Source: Tenggerimyces flavus
Lineage (GTDB): Bacteria; Actinomycetota; Actinomycetes; Propionibacteriales; Actinopolymorphaceae
DNA length: 64,000 nt
Assembly: GCF_016907715.1 (NCBI RefSeq)
Contig: NZ_JAFBCM010000001.1
Coordinates: 5,580,001 to 5,644,000 of the forward strand
Reading direction: 5' to 3'
A program made the position numbers and the translations under genes. Each line of letters starts with the position of its first letter. Position 1 is the first letter of the stretch. The notes below the pieces were generated by a model that was given only the letters and a program-made list of their open reading frames with translations, ran no database searches and was not told where the DNA came from. This document shows, in pieces, positions 17,852 through 26,195 of this stretch.

Positions 17852-18595
17852 ATGCGCGCCCGAGGCATGGTGGTCGTCTCCGTCGTTCTCACTGCCCTTC
17901 TCGCCGGCTGCGCCGACGACACTCCGACCGTGCGGGCACCGGTCGAGACGCCCACCGAGACGCCCAGCCCGAGCCCCACGGTGTCGATCGTGTACCCGCC
18001 ACCGGAGCCGCCGGCACCACCGTCACCGACAGGTCCGTCCGGCCCGCTGCAGGTGACGAAGGGCATGACCAAGCCCGGATCGAGCCTGCGCTTCGGGCAG
18101 AAGGCGGTCGTGCCGATGCGCTACCGCGACAGCTTCACCGACACGTACTCCGACGGCGTCGTCACCGTCACGGTCCAACCGATCCGGCGAACGTCGACCA
18201 AGAACCTCGCGGGCAACTTCGACCAGAAGAGCCGCGACCTGCTCAAGGGCAAGTACGTCTACTACGCCCGCGTCGACATCGCGCTCGTCAGCGGCGACCT
18301 GTCGGCCGCGGTCACGCCGTCGCTCGAGGGCGTACGCAGCCGGGGCCGCGGCCCGGCGTTCGCACTCATCGGCGGCGAGCTCGAGACGATCTGCCCGGAA
18401 GGCTCCGCCCCCAGCTCGTTCGACGTGAAGGGTGCCCGCTGGGCCACCTGCGCGATCGCCGTGGGCACGGGATCCAGCCCGATCCGCGGCTTCGTGTGGG
18501 ACGAGCCGCCGTACGGCAAGGAGCTCCAGCTCTTCGACGACGCGCCGCCGCAGTTCAACGACTACTACGACCTCGGCGGCATCACCTGGCGCTAG
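17852..18595 (+). CDS. Hypothetical lipoprotein
   Basis: A 247-residue protein with signal peptide and lipobox LLAGC (Cys20), then a Pro/Thr/Ser-rich linker (about residues 25-65). The globular domain that follows has paired Cys in TICPEG and WATCAIAV, possibly a disulfide. It resembles no family I can name; the beta-rich pattern suggests an immunoglobulin-like or DUF4352-like fold (a guess). The TAG stop is part of a CTAG (18592-18595) that is the left target duplication of the IS1380 element. The protein is therefore unchanged by the insertion. Confidence 0.75.
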   Translation: MRARGMVVVSVVLTALLAGCADDTPTVRAPVETPTETPSPSPTVSIVYPPPEPPAPPSPTGPSGPLQVTKGMTKPGSSLRFGQKAVVPMRYRDSFTDTYSDGVVTVTVQPIRRTSTKNLAGNFDQKSRDLLKGKYVYYARVDIALVSGDLSAAVTPSLEGVRSRGRGPAFALIGGELETICPEGSAPSSFDVKGARWATCAIAVGTGSSPIRGFVWDEPPYGKELQLFDDAPPQFNDYYDLGGITWR

Positions 18596-20344
18596 CCTCG
18601 AGATTTCATCTGGTGGTGGGGTGAGTCGGCGTGTAACGCACGGAAGTGCCTGTCTGGTGGGGGATTCTTGGCTTGTCGAAGGTCAAGGTCCGCCGCGCAG
18701 AGAGGCACTCCGTAGGTGAAGCGTAACCGAGGTCGGCGTCTGGTTTTGGATCCTGTCCGCGAGTCGTTGATCTCGTCGTCGGGTGCGGTGTTGGTGCGGC
18801 AGACGGTCCGGGTCGCCGGGTTGGACCGGGAGTTGTCGGCGGCGTTGTCGCCGTGGCGTGCGGCGCGGGCGAGCCATGATCCGGGGAAGGTGCTGCTGGA
18901 TGTGGCCACGGCGGTGGCGTTAGGTGGGGACTGCGCGGCCGATATCGCCGTGGTGCGGGCCCAGCCGGAGCTGTTCGGGCCGGTGGCGTCGGATCCGACG
19001 GTGTCGCGGCTGATCACCACCCTGGCGGCCGACGTCGACACGGCGTTGCCGGCGATCCGGGCCGCCAGGGCTCAGGCCCGGGCGGTCGTGTGGGGTCGGC
19101 GGCGGCCGCTGGCCGGGACACCGGGCAGCCGGAACGGTGGGCAGGTGATCGTGGACCTGGACGCCACCCTGTCGACGGCGCATTCGGACAAGGAACACGC
19201 CGCGCCGACGTTCAAGAAGACGTTCGGGTTCGCGCCGATGTGCGCGTTCGTCGACCACGGCGAACACGGCACCGGCGAGACGCTGGCTGTCGATCTGCGG
19301 CCGGGGAACGCCTCACCGTTCAACAGCGCCGACCACATCACCTGCCTGGATGCGGCGTTGGCGCAGCTCCCCTCCTCCGAGCGTGGTCAGGTGCTGGTCC
19401 GTGCCGATGCCGGTGGCGGGTCGAAAGCGCTGCTGCACCACATCACCGACCTCGGTCTGGAGTACTCGATCGGGTTCCCCGCCCACGGCCCCGTGCAGGC
19501 CGCGATCGCCGCCATCCCCGACGACGCCTGGATCGACGCCATCAACGCCATCAACGCCATCAACGCCGACGGTGAACCCCGCGACGACGCCCAGGTCGCC
19601 GACCTCACCCCCTGGATGCCGGCCCCCACCACACCAACCCGCTCACCCGCCCGGTTCGGGCCGCAGCACTGGCCCGACGGGATGCGGGTGATCGCCCGCC
19701 GGGAACGCCCGCACCCCGGCGCCCAGCTCCGGCTGACCGACCGTAACGGGTGGCGGATCACCTGCTTCGCCACCAACACCCCCACCAACACCCCCACCAA
19801 CACCCCCATCAGCACCCCCATCAGCACCCCCATCAGCACAACAGGGCCGGGCTGGACCGTGGACGTCCTCGAGCTTCGGCACCGGCTGCGCGCCCGCTGC
19901 GAAGACCGCATCCGCGGCCTCAAGGACACCGGCATGCGCAACCTGCCCTTCCATAGCTACGCCCAGAACCAGATCTGGCTCGAGATCGTCGCCCTCGCCG
20001 CCGACCTCCTCACCTGGACCCAAACCCTGGCCTGGCACACCCACGAACCCGCCCGCCGGTGGGAACCCAAACGACTCCGCCTCCGGATCCTCACCGTCGC
20101 CGGACGCCTCATCCACAGCGGCCGCCGGCGCCGACTCAGACTCCCCCGCGACTGGCCCTGGAACCACCTCATCGACACCGGCTGGGCCACGCTCCACGCC
20201 ACCTAGCCACTCAGCCCTAGACCCGACCACCAAGGACCAGGAGAACCGGCGAACCCAGCGCCGGGGACCTCCCCCTGCCCACGCCACACGCCGACGACAA
20301 CCCCGCCAAAACCCCAACTCACCAAGCCACGTGAAAGATCGAGG
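18596..20344 (+). mobile_element. IS1380-family insertion sequence, 1749 bp
   Basis: Left end CCTCGAGATTTCATCTGG (18596-) and right end, read inwards from 20344, CCTCGATCTTTCACGTGG are imperfect terminal inverted repeats; GGTGAGT is shared further in. CTAG flanks both sides (18592-18595 and 20345-20348) as a 4-bp target duplication, normal for the family. One transposase gene fills the element. Both ends and the duplication are intact, so it looks recent or functional. Confidence 0.85.
18716..20206 (+). CDS. IS1380-family transposase
   Basis: The 496-residue DDE transposase has the IS1380 landmarks ASDPTVSRLI, VIVDLDATL (Asp149), VRADAGGG (Asp231), a C-terminal RCEDRIRGLKDTGMRNLPF (Glu396) and FHSYAQNQIWLEIVALA. 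The reading frame is uninterrupted. Two coding microsatellites are unusual: INAINAINA near residue 275 and a run of NTPT/STPI repeats near residues 352-376. The second sits where relatives, as I recall them, have a short loop. GTG 18716 is the only sensible start after the left end. Confidence 0.92.
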   Translation: MKRNRGRRLVLDPVRESLISSSGAVLVRQTVRVAGLDRELSAALSPWRAARASHDPGKVLLDVATAVALGGDCAADIAVVRAQPELFGPVASDPTVSRLITTLAADVDTALPAIRAARAQARAVVWGRRRPLAGTPGSRNGGQVIVDLDATLSTAHSDKEHAAPTFKKTFGFAPMCAFVDHGEHGTGETLAVDLRPGNASPFNSADHITCLDAALAQLPSSERGQVLVRADAGGGSKALLHHITDLGLEYSIGFPAHGPVQAAIAAIPDDAWIDAINAINAINADGEPRDDAQVADLTPWMPAPTTPTRSPARFGPQHWPDGMRVIARRERPHPGAQLRLTDRNGWRITCFATNTPTNTPTNTPISTPISTPISTTGPGWTVDVLELRHRLRARCEDRIRGLKDTGMRNLPFHSYAQNQIWLEIVALAADLLTWTQTLAWHTHEPARRWEPKRLRLRILTVAGRLIHSGRRRRLRLPRDWPWNHLIDTGWATLHAT

Positions 20345-20348
20345 CTAG

Positions 20349-20516
20349 GGCGTGTCTCTCAAATATCGCCGGGCGCGCGACACCCCACATCCCGCCTGGC
20401 CGCGGTCCAGCTCGTCACCCATATAACCAATATGAGTTCCTCCTGCACCACGCCCAGCCGGGCGCGGGGCGCCGCGCGCACGCGCGCCCTTGCCGACGCT
20501 CTTTGAGAGACACGCC
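20349..20516. mobile_element. MITE-like element, 168 bp, flanked by CTAG
   Basis: GGGCGTGTCTCTCAAA (20349-20364) and TTTGAGAGACACGCCC (20501-20516) are perfect 16-bp terminal inverted repeats. CTAG flanks both ends (20345-20348, shared with the IS, and 20517-20520). The interior has no credible reading frame. This is the layout of a non-autonomous element, perhaps moved by an IS5/IS427-type transposase (inference from ends and target). Its right CTAG holds the stop codon of the next gene. Confidence 0.75.
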
Positions 20517-20885
20517 CTAGAAGCCGAGGACCTGGGCCTCGCGGTGCACCTGCTTGCGCCGGTTCTCCACCAGCGCCGCGATCGGGGTGCTCCCCAGCAG
20601 GTCGGTCTCGGTGAAGAGCCAGCGCACGGACTCCTCGACGGTGTAGCCCGCGTCGTTGAGGAGCGTCAACGTGCCCGCGAGGCCCTTCACGACCTCGTTC
20701 CCGACCAGGAACGCGGCGGGAACGTGCGCCACCCCGCGCTCGCCGTACGGCAGGGCCACCAGCTCGCGCTCGCGGATCATCGTCTTGACCTGGGTCACCG
20801 ACAGGCCCAGCCGCTCGGCCACCTCGGGCGCGGTCAGCCACCCGGGCACCAGGGTCTCCAGCGTGGCGACGTTGTTCTCAGTCAC
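20517..20885 (-). CDS. Rv2175c-like winged-helix DNA-binding protein
   Basis: The 122-residue protein begins with a Thr-containing tail (TENNVATLETLVPGWLTAPE), then the HTH EVAERLGLSVTQVKTMIRE and a C-terminal helical part ending in NRRKQVHREAQVLGF. In M. tuberculosis, Rv2175c binds DNA and is phosphorylated on its N-terminal tail by the neighbouring kinase PknL. Here the pknL-like gene is 2 kb away. The GTG start overlaps the end of the upstream oxidoreductase gene by 8 bp. The TAG stop lies in the CTAG that borders the MITE. Confidence 0.85.
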   Translation of the reverse strand: MTENNVATLETLVPGWLTAPEVAERLGLSVTQVKTMIRERELVALPYGERGVAHVPAAFLVGNEVVKGLAGTLTLLNDAGYTVEESVRWLFTETDLLGSTPIAALVENRRKQVHREAQVLGF

Positions 20886-22071
20886 GCTGAAACTCTGCCA
20901 CGGTTGCCTTCACCATGACGGCCGGGTCCGCGAGCTTGTCCACATCGAGCGGGACCGAGCCCTCCGCCAGGCGGCGGCCCTGGACGAAGTCGCGCGGCTG
21001 ATCGACCGCGAGCACGGCGGCGACGCAGGACCGCGAGTCCAGCCAGAACGCCGACCAGCCCTCGCCGGTGGCCGGGTCGCCGCGCCAGACCAGCTTGCCC
21101 TTCGACTCCGGGCCGAGATTCCCGGCGAACTGGATCATCCGGCCGAACTGCTCGCTCCAGACGTACGGCACCGGGTCGTACTCCTCGGCGCCGCCGAGCA
21201 GGTTGGCTGCCGCGACCGCGGGCGAGCGCAGCGCGTCGTCCCAGTGCTCGCCGCGGATCCGTTCGCCGTACCGCGGCGACCAGCGCGCGACGAGGTCGCC
21301 GACCGCGTAGACACCCTCGACGCCGGTCGCGAGGTCCGCGCCGACGAGCACGCCCCGGTCGACGGGGATCGGCGAGCCCTCCAGCCAGCCGGCCGCCGGC
21401 CGTACGCCGACGCCGACCACCACGACGTCGGCTTCCAGCGAGGAGCCGTCGACCAGTGACACCCCGTCTGGCCCGACCTCGGCGACAGCACAGTTCGTCC
21501 GCAGCTCGACGCCCGCGGCGGCGTACCAGGGCACGAAGTGCGAAGCGATCTCCGCCGGCAACGCGTGCGCGACGGGCGTCGCGGCCAGCTCCAGCACGGT
21601 CACCTGGCAGCCGTGCTTGGCCGCTGCGGTCGCGACCTCGGCACCGATCCAGCCCGCGCCGACGACCACGACCTGCGCCCCCTCGCGCAGGCTCGCGCGG
21701 AGTGAGAGCGCGTCGGTCTTCGTCCGCAGGTAGCGCCCGCCCGTCCCAGGCAGCCGCACCGGCTCGCTTCCGGTCGCGAGCACCAGCCCGTCGTAGGCGA
21801 GGTCGCCGACCGAGGTCTCGACCACGCCTGAGCGCAGGCCGGTGGCGTGCACGTTCGGCCGCAGCTCGATGCGGAGCTCGTCCAGCGAGAACGTCAGCGA
21901 CGTGTCGTCCTGGTTGCCGAGCAGCACGGCCTTCGACAGCGGCGGCCGGTCGTACGGCTGGTGCTCCTCGGCACCGACCAGCACCAGCTCGCCCTCGTAC
22001 CCCTGCCGGCGCAGCGCCATCGCCGCATGCGTGCCGGCCAGACCGGATCCGACGACCACTACCCGTTGCAT
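20878..22071 (-). CDS. FAD/NAD(P)-dependent ferredoxin-reductase-like oxidoreductase
   Basis: FAD motif VVVVGSGLAGTHAA is at the N terminus, the second dinucleotide motif VVVVGAGWIGAEVA near residue 135, and the FAD phosphate segment GVYAVGDLVA near residue 260. A reductase-C domain with EHWDDALRSP follows. The 397 residues match rubredoxin/ferredoxin reductases that feed P450 or dioxygenase systems; the partner is unknown. It is transcribed with, and overlaps, the Rv2175c-like gene. Confidence 0.9.
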   Translation of the reverse strand: MQRVVVVGSGLAGTHAAMALRRQGYEGELVLVGAEEHQPYDRPPLSKAVLLGNQDDTSLTFSLDELRIELRPNVHATGLRSGVVETSVGDLAYDGLVLATGSEPVRLPGTGGRYLRTKTDALSLRASLREGAQVVVVGAGWIGAEVATAAAKHGCQVTVLELAATPVAHALPAEIASHFVPWYAAAGVELRTNCAVAEVGPDGVSLVDGSSLEADVVVVGVGVRPAAGWLEGSPIPVDRGVLVGADLATGVEGVYAVGDLVARWSPRYGERIRGEHWDDALRSPAVAAANLLGGAEEYDPVPYVWSEQFGRMIQFAGNLGPESKGKLVWRGDPATGEGWSAFWLDSRSCVAAVLAVDQPRDFVQGRRLAEGSVPLDVDKLADPAVMVKATVAEFQRD

Positions 22072-22233
22072 GTTTCGAGCTTAGAGTGGCGGGCGTGCCG
22101 GTCAGTCAGGCGTATGCCGACGGGAGTCGGCTGAGCGCATCTCGATCTACCAGTGGAGCAGCCGGCGGTCGGACCTAGCCTTGATCTTTCGTCCGGCGGT
22201 GGGTTCGACCGATCCGCCCCGCCCTGGGGCCAA

Positions 22234-22253
22234 TGATCATGTAAACATGATCA
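22234..22253. repeat. Short palindrome resembling repeat family C
   Basis: TGATCATGTAAACATGATCA is a perfect 9-bp inverted repeat around AA. TGATCATGT also begins the arms of the family C hairpins at 24891 and 44752, so this may be a decayed member. It lies in the gap 22072-22363, where I see no gene. Confidence 0.4.
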
Positions 22254-22363
22254 GCCGCCGCTTTACGTGGGGTGGACGCCAGGTAGAGCGGCCACTGGCC
22301 GGGTAAGGCGACCACGACGCTTCCCGTCTGGCCGCGGTGCACTCGGCGGCGCGACCGGCCCGG

Positions 22364-22837
22364 TGCTCGACGTCGGCTGGGGCAACGGCACCTGCGCAAA
22401 CCGGCCGCGGAGCGAGCGCGAGGATCTGCGGGTCGTTCCGATCGACCTCTCCCCCGGCCTGCGCCCGGAGGTCGTCGGCGAGGCGGACCGGCTGCCGTTC
22501 GCGACCGCGTCGGCCGGCGCCGTGCCCGCGGCGTCGCCGACCCGCCGCCGTACCCGCGGATCGACGGCTCGTTCCTCCTCCACGACGCCAGCCGCCTGCT
22601 GGCGGACGCGTTCGACCAGGTCGAGTCGGGCGAGCACCGCACCGAGATCGTCGTCCCCGGCGCCGACCCCGTGATCGCGTTCGTCGACAGCGTGGGCGGC
22701 GACCAGACCGGGACCTGCCGCCAGGCGTGACCTGGCCCGACTACCTCGCCGCGGCCGCCCGCAGGGTGCGCGACAAGGTCGAACGGACCGGCGCGTACCG
22801 TCTCACCGGTCATGCCGGCGTGCTGACGTCGACCGGG
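22364..22837 (+). pseudogene. Degraded class I SAM methyltransferase
   Basis: Methyltransferase-like pieces are spread over shifted frames. VLDVGWGNG...VPIDLSPGLRP...ADRLPF is read from 22364; DGSFLLHDASRLLADAF...IVVPGADPVIAFVDS is in another frame from about 22551; GVTWPDYLAAAARRV...GVLTS is back in the first frame from 22724. The central part expected between motif III and the C-terminal domain is missing. At least two frameshifts plus a deletion make it non-functional. It lies between the oxidoreductase and kinase genes. Confidence 0.75.
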
Positions 22838-22921
22838 GCAAGGCGGGCATTATCGGCGCGGCAACCAAAGCACACTGGGTAGCCGTCCTTACACTCGAAC
22901 GGCGTGAGGAGGGAAAACTCT

Positions 22922-24865
22922 GTGGACGTGACCGTCACCGACCCGCTCGTCGGGCGCCTGCTCGAGGGCAGGTACCGCGTCGGCAAGCGCGTCGCGCGCG
23001 GCGGTATGGCGACCGTCTACGAGGCCCTCGACACCCGCCTGGACCGGGTCGTCGCGATCAAGATCATGCACTCCGGGCTCGGCGACGACGCGGAGTTCGC
23101 GCACAGGTTCGTCCGCGAGGCGCGGTCGGCCGCCCGGCTCAGCCACCCGAACGTCGTCGCGGTCTTCGACCAGGGCGAGGACAACGGGACGCTGTTCCTC
23201 GCGATGGAGTACGTCCCCGGCCGTACGCTCCGGCAGCTGATGCGCGAGCGCGGCCCACTCCCCCCGGCCACGGCGCTGGAGCTGATGGAGAAGGTGCTGC
23301 AGGCGCTGGCCGCCGCGCACGACGCGGGCATCATCCACCGCGACGTCAAGCCAGAGAACGTTCTGCTCGGCAACGACGGCTCGGTGAAGGTCGCCGACTT
23401 CGGGCTCGCCCGGGCGATCTCGGCCGCAACGTCCGGAACGGCGACGCAGGGCCTGCTGATCGGCACGGTCTCCTACCTCGCGCCCGAGCAGGTCGTGCAC
23501 GGCACTGCCGACACCCGCACGGACGTGTACGCCGCCGGCATCATGCTGTCGGAGCTGCTCACCGGCGCGAAGCCGCACGAGGGCGACTCCCCGATCCAGG
23601 TCGCGTACAAGCATGTCCACGAGGACGTTCCCGCGCCGTCCGGGCGCGTGCCCGGGCTGCCGCCGTACGTCGACGGACTCGTGCTCCGTTCGACCGCCCG
23701 CGACCACGACGTCCGCCCCGCCGACGCGCGGGTGTTCCTGCAGCACGTACGCCGCGCGAGGTCCGCGCTCGTGCAGGGCGTCGACGACCCGGAGCTGACC
23801 GAGGACCTCACGCTGTTCCGGCGCCAGATTGTCGACGACCCGCCGGGAACCGAGCACACGCGCGCGATCCCGATCGGCGCGCCGATGCAGGTCGACGAGT
23901 ACACACCGACCTCGCCGCCGTTCCCGCCCGGCCCGCCGCCGGGCCCGCGCCAGGACTCGCGCCGGCAGCCGCAGCCGCCCAAGCGCGGTAAGGGACCGCT
24001 CGCGCTGCTGATCGTGCTGATCCTCACCGTGGCGGTCGGCGTCGGCGCCTGGTACGTCGGCATCGCCCGCTTCACCCGGGTGCCTCCGGTCACGAACGCC
24101 ACGCAGCAGCAGTTCGCCCAGCTCGAGCAGGGCAGCGAGGTCGACCTGAAGACGGTCGGAACGGCGTTCTCCGAGGTGATCCCGAAGGGCCGCGCCGTCC
24201 GTTCGGAGCCCGCCGCCGGCAGCCGTGTCCGCAAGGGCTCGGTCGTGCAGGTGTGGGTGTCCAGCGGGCCGGAGCGCTACCCCGTGCCCAACCTGTCGGG
24301 CAAGACCGAGGTCCAGGCCAAGCAGCTGCTCGACCAGGCGCATCTCGCGGTCGGCCGGATCGGCCGCGAGTACAGCGACAAGGTCGACACCGGCCTGATC
24401 ATCCGCTTCTCCCCCAAGCCGGGCACGCAGCTGCGCCCGAACGCCGCCGTCGCGTACGTCGTCAGCCGCGGCCGGAAGCCCGTCCAGATCCCGTCGGTGG
24501 TCGGTGACCGTTCCACCGCGGCCGAGAAGACGCTGAAGAAGGCCGGCTTCCAGGTCGTCGCGAGCGAGGAGTTCTCCGACACCGTCGAACGCGGCCGGGT
24601 GATCAGCCAGGATCCGCCGAACGGCAACGGCTACAAGGGCGACAAGATCCGCCTCGTCGTGTCCAAGGGCCCGGCGCTGGTGAAGGTGCCGAACGTCCGC
24701 GGCATGGGCGAGGAGGCGGCGAAGCAGCGGCTGCAGCGGGACGGCTTCAAGACCGACGTCCGCGAGAGCCCCCTGTACGTCGGCGTGCACTACGTCGTCG
24801 AGCAGTCCCCGAACGGCGGCCAGCTGGCACCCGCCGGCTCGACCATCGTCATCACGATCGTCTAA
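22922..24865 (+). CDS. PASTA-domain Ser/Thr protein kinase (PknL/PknB type)
   Basis: The kinase domain covers about residues 10-270, with glycine loop RVARGGMATVYEA, Lys47 (AIKIM), HRDVKPEN with Asp141, DFG Asp159 and YLAPEQ. A Pro-rich juxtamembrane region, one membrane helix at about 360-383 and four extracellular PASTA repeats (about 385-647) follow. PASTA repeats sense peptidoglycan or lipid II, so the kinase probably links wall state to cytoplasmic targets such as the Rv2175c-like protein. GTG 22922 lies 7 bases after AGGAGGG; an earlier GTG at 22904 would precede that site. Three hairpin repeats follow the stop. Confidence 0.93.
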   Translation: MDVTVTDPLVGRLLEGRYRVGKRVARGGMATVYEALDTRLDRVVAIKIMHSGLGDDAEFAHRFVREARSAARLSHPNVVAVFDQGEDNGTLFLAMEYVPGRTLRQLMRERGPLPPATALELMEKVLQALAAAHDAGIIHRDVKPENVLLGNDGSVKVADFGLARAISAATSGTATQGLLIGTVSYLAPEQVVHGTADTRTDVYAAGIMLSELLTGAKPHEGDSPIQVAYKHVHEDVPAPSGRVPGLPPYVDGLVLRSTARDHDVRPADARVFLQHVRRARSALVQGVDDPELTEDLTLFRRQIVDDPPGTEHTRAIPIGAPMQVDEYTPTSPPFPPGPPPGPRQDSRRQPQPPKRGKGPLALLIVLILTVAVGVGAWYVGIARFTRVPPVTNATQQQFAQLEQGSEVDLKTVGTAFSEVIPKGRAVRSEPAAGSRVRKGSVVQVWVSSGPERYPVPNLSGKTEVQAKQLLDQAHLAVGRIGREYSDKVDTGLIIRFSPKPGTQLRPNAAVAYVVSRGRKPVQIPSVVGDRSTAAEKTLKKAGFQVVASEEFSDTVERGRVISQDPPNGNGYKGDKIRLVVSKGPALVKVPNVRGMGEEAAKQRLQRDGFKTDVRESPLYVGVHYVVEQSPNGGQLAPAGSTIVITIV

Positions 24866-24890
24866 CCCACCGGCGCACCCACCCACCGCG

Positions 24891-24966
24891 GTGATCATGA
24901 ACGTGATCATGAAGCCGAACTGGTCGTATACGACGGGTTTGCCTTCATGATCACGTTCATGATCAC
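24891..24966. repeat. Hairpin repeat family C, copy 1
   Basis: A perfect 24-bp inverted repeat: GTGATCATGAACGTGATCAT... at 24891-24914 and its complement at 24943-24966. The 28-nt loop contains the palindrome GTCGTATACGAC. It begins 26 bp after the kinase stop and may terminate its transcript. Copy 2 is at 44752-44828. Confidence 0.85.
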
Positions 24967-24991
24967 GGGTAGGTGGCGGAGGTTGGGGTGA

Positions 24992-25030
24992 GGGGCACCC
25001 TGGTCCCAAAGGTTCGGACCAGGGTGCCCC
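24992..25030. repeat. Hairpin repeat family A, copy 2
   Basis: GGGGCACCCTGGTCC (24992-25006) and GGACCAGGGTGCCCC (25016-25030) are perfect 15-bp arms. The flank CGACCCAG matches the outer part of copy 1 at 14911-14963. Confidence 0.75.
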
Positions 25031-25051
25031 CGACCCAGCTGCCGCGCCGCT

Positions 25052-25106
25052 TTGAATGAAGGGCACCTTCATTCAATAGGTTGAGATGAAGGTGCCCTTC
25101 ATTCAA
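25052..25106. repeat. Hairpin repeat family B, copy 2 (exact reverse complement of copy 1)
   Basis: All 55 bases, including the 13-nt loop TCAATAGGTTGAG, are the exact reverse complement of 16090-16144. It is the third hairpin in the 420-bp gap 24866-25286. The remaining 180 bp before the EamA gene shows nothing I recognise. Confidence 0.85.
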
Positions 25107-25286
25107 TGCGCTCAGGGGTCGGCAACCCCGACAACGAGGTTCGCGACCTGGCTGTGACAAGCTGCGAGGCGTGCCGCGTCGTTCCGCTGTCCCGGTCGGG
25201 AGCCATGACAAGGCGCCCTTGCTTCGGCTCGAACCCACCGCTGGGCAAGGCCGTTCGCTTTGCGCCTCGGCCATGGGAACGATGCC

Positions 25287-26195
25287 ATGAGCAGCGGCAC
25301 GTCCCCGCAGAGCACGCGCACGACCACGCTCGCCGTTGTCGGGCTGGTCTCCGTCACGGCCGTCTGGGGCTCGACGTTCTTCCTCATCCGCGACCTGCTC
25401 ACCCGCGTACCCGTCGTCGACTTCCTCGCCGTCAGGTTCGCGATCGCCGCGATCGTGCTCGGGGTCATCGCCCACCGCTCGGTCCTCAAGCTCTCCCGCG
25501 CGACGCGCAACCGCGGCGTGATCCTCGGCCTGGTGTACGGGGTCGCGCAGATCCTCCAGACCGCCGGCCTGGAGCACACCTCGGCCTCGGTGTCCGGCTT
25601 CGTCACCGGCATGTACGTCGTCATCACCCCGCTGCTCGCCGGCATCCTGCTCCGCAACAAGATCGGGCCCGCCGTCTGGATCGCGGTCGTCCTCGCCACG
25701 GCCGGGCTGGGTGTTCTCGCCCTACGTGGTTTCGCCTTTGGGTACGGCGAATTCCTCACATTGCTCGCCGCCGCGCTCTACGCTCTCCATATCGTCGGCG
25801 TCGGCGCGTGGACCTCCGCGAAGGACGCGCTCGGACTGTCCGTCGTGCAGATGGCAGTCATCGCCGTCGTCTGCCTGGTCGCGGCCGTACCCGACGGCAT
25901 CACGATCCCGGACCGGAGCGCGGACTGGCTGTCGGTCATCTACATGGCGCTGATCGCCGGCGCGTTCGCACTCGTCATGCAGACCTGGGCGCAGGCCCAT
26001 CTGCCGCCGACCCGGGCCGCGATCGTGATGTGCATGGAGCCGGTCTGGGCGGCCTTCTTCGCCGTGATGCTGGGCGGTGAGAACCTCACCGTCCGCATGC
26101 TGGTCGGCGGCGCGTTCGTCCTCGGCGCCATGTACCTCGCCGAGCTCGCTCCCCGCCGCCGGTTACCCGACGAGACACCTCATCTCCCGCTGTAG
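25287..26195 (+). CDS. EamA/DMT-family transporter
   Basis: The 302-residue protein has ten predicted membrane helices in two EamA halves. Each half has a typical start: AVWGSTFFLIRDLL in the first and GYGEFLTLLAAALYALHIV in the second. A glutamate precedes the penultimate helix (MCMEPVWAAFFA). Members export amino acids, metabolites or drugs; the substrate is not readable. ATG 25287 is chosen, with alternatives at 25272 and 25282. Confidence 0.88.
   Translation: MSSGTSPQSTRTTTLAVVGLVSVTAVWGSTFFLIRDLLTRVPVVDFLAVRFAIAAIVLGVIAHRSVLKLSRATRNRGVILGLVYGVAQILQTAGLEHTSASVSGFVTGMYVVITPLLAGILLRNKIGPAVWIAVVLATAGLGVLALRGFAFGYGEFLTLLAAALYALHIVGVGAWTSAKDALGLSVVQMAVIAVVCLVAAVPDGITIPDRSADWLSVIYMALIAGAFALVMQTWAQAHLPPTRAAIVMCMEPVWAAFFAVMLGGENLTVRMLVGGAFVLGAMYLAELAPRRRLPDETPHLPL

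Noticed and set aside
19771-19842. Tandem 12-bp repeats as a possible CRISPR or tandem-repeat locus of its own
   Set aside because: They lie in frame inside the transposase gene and encode NTPT/STPI repeats, so they are a coding microsatellite.
22904-22921. GTG 22904 as kinase start
   Set aside because: The ribosome binding site AGGAGGG (22908-22914) lies after it and is well placed for GTG 22922.
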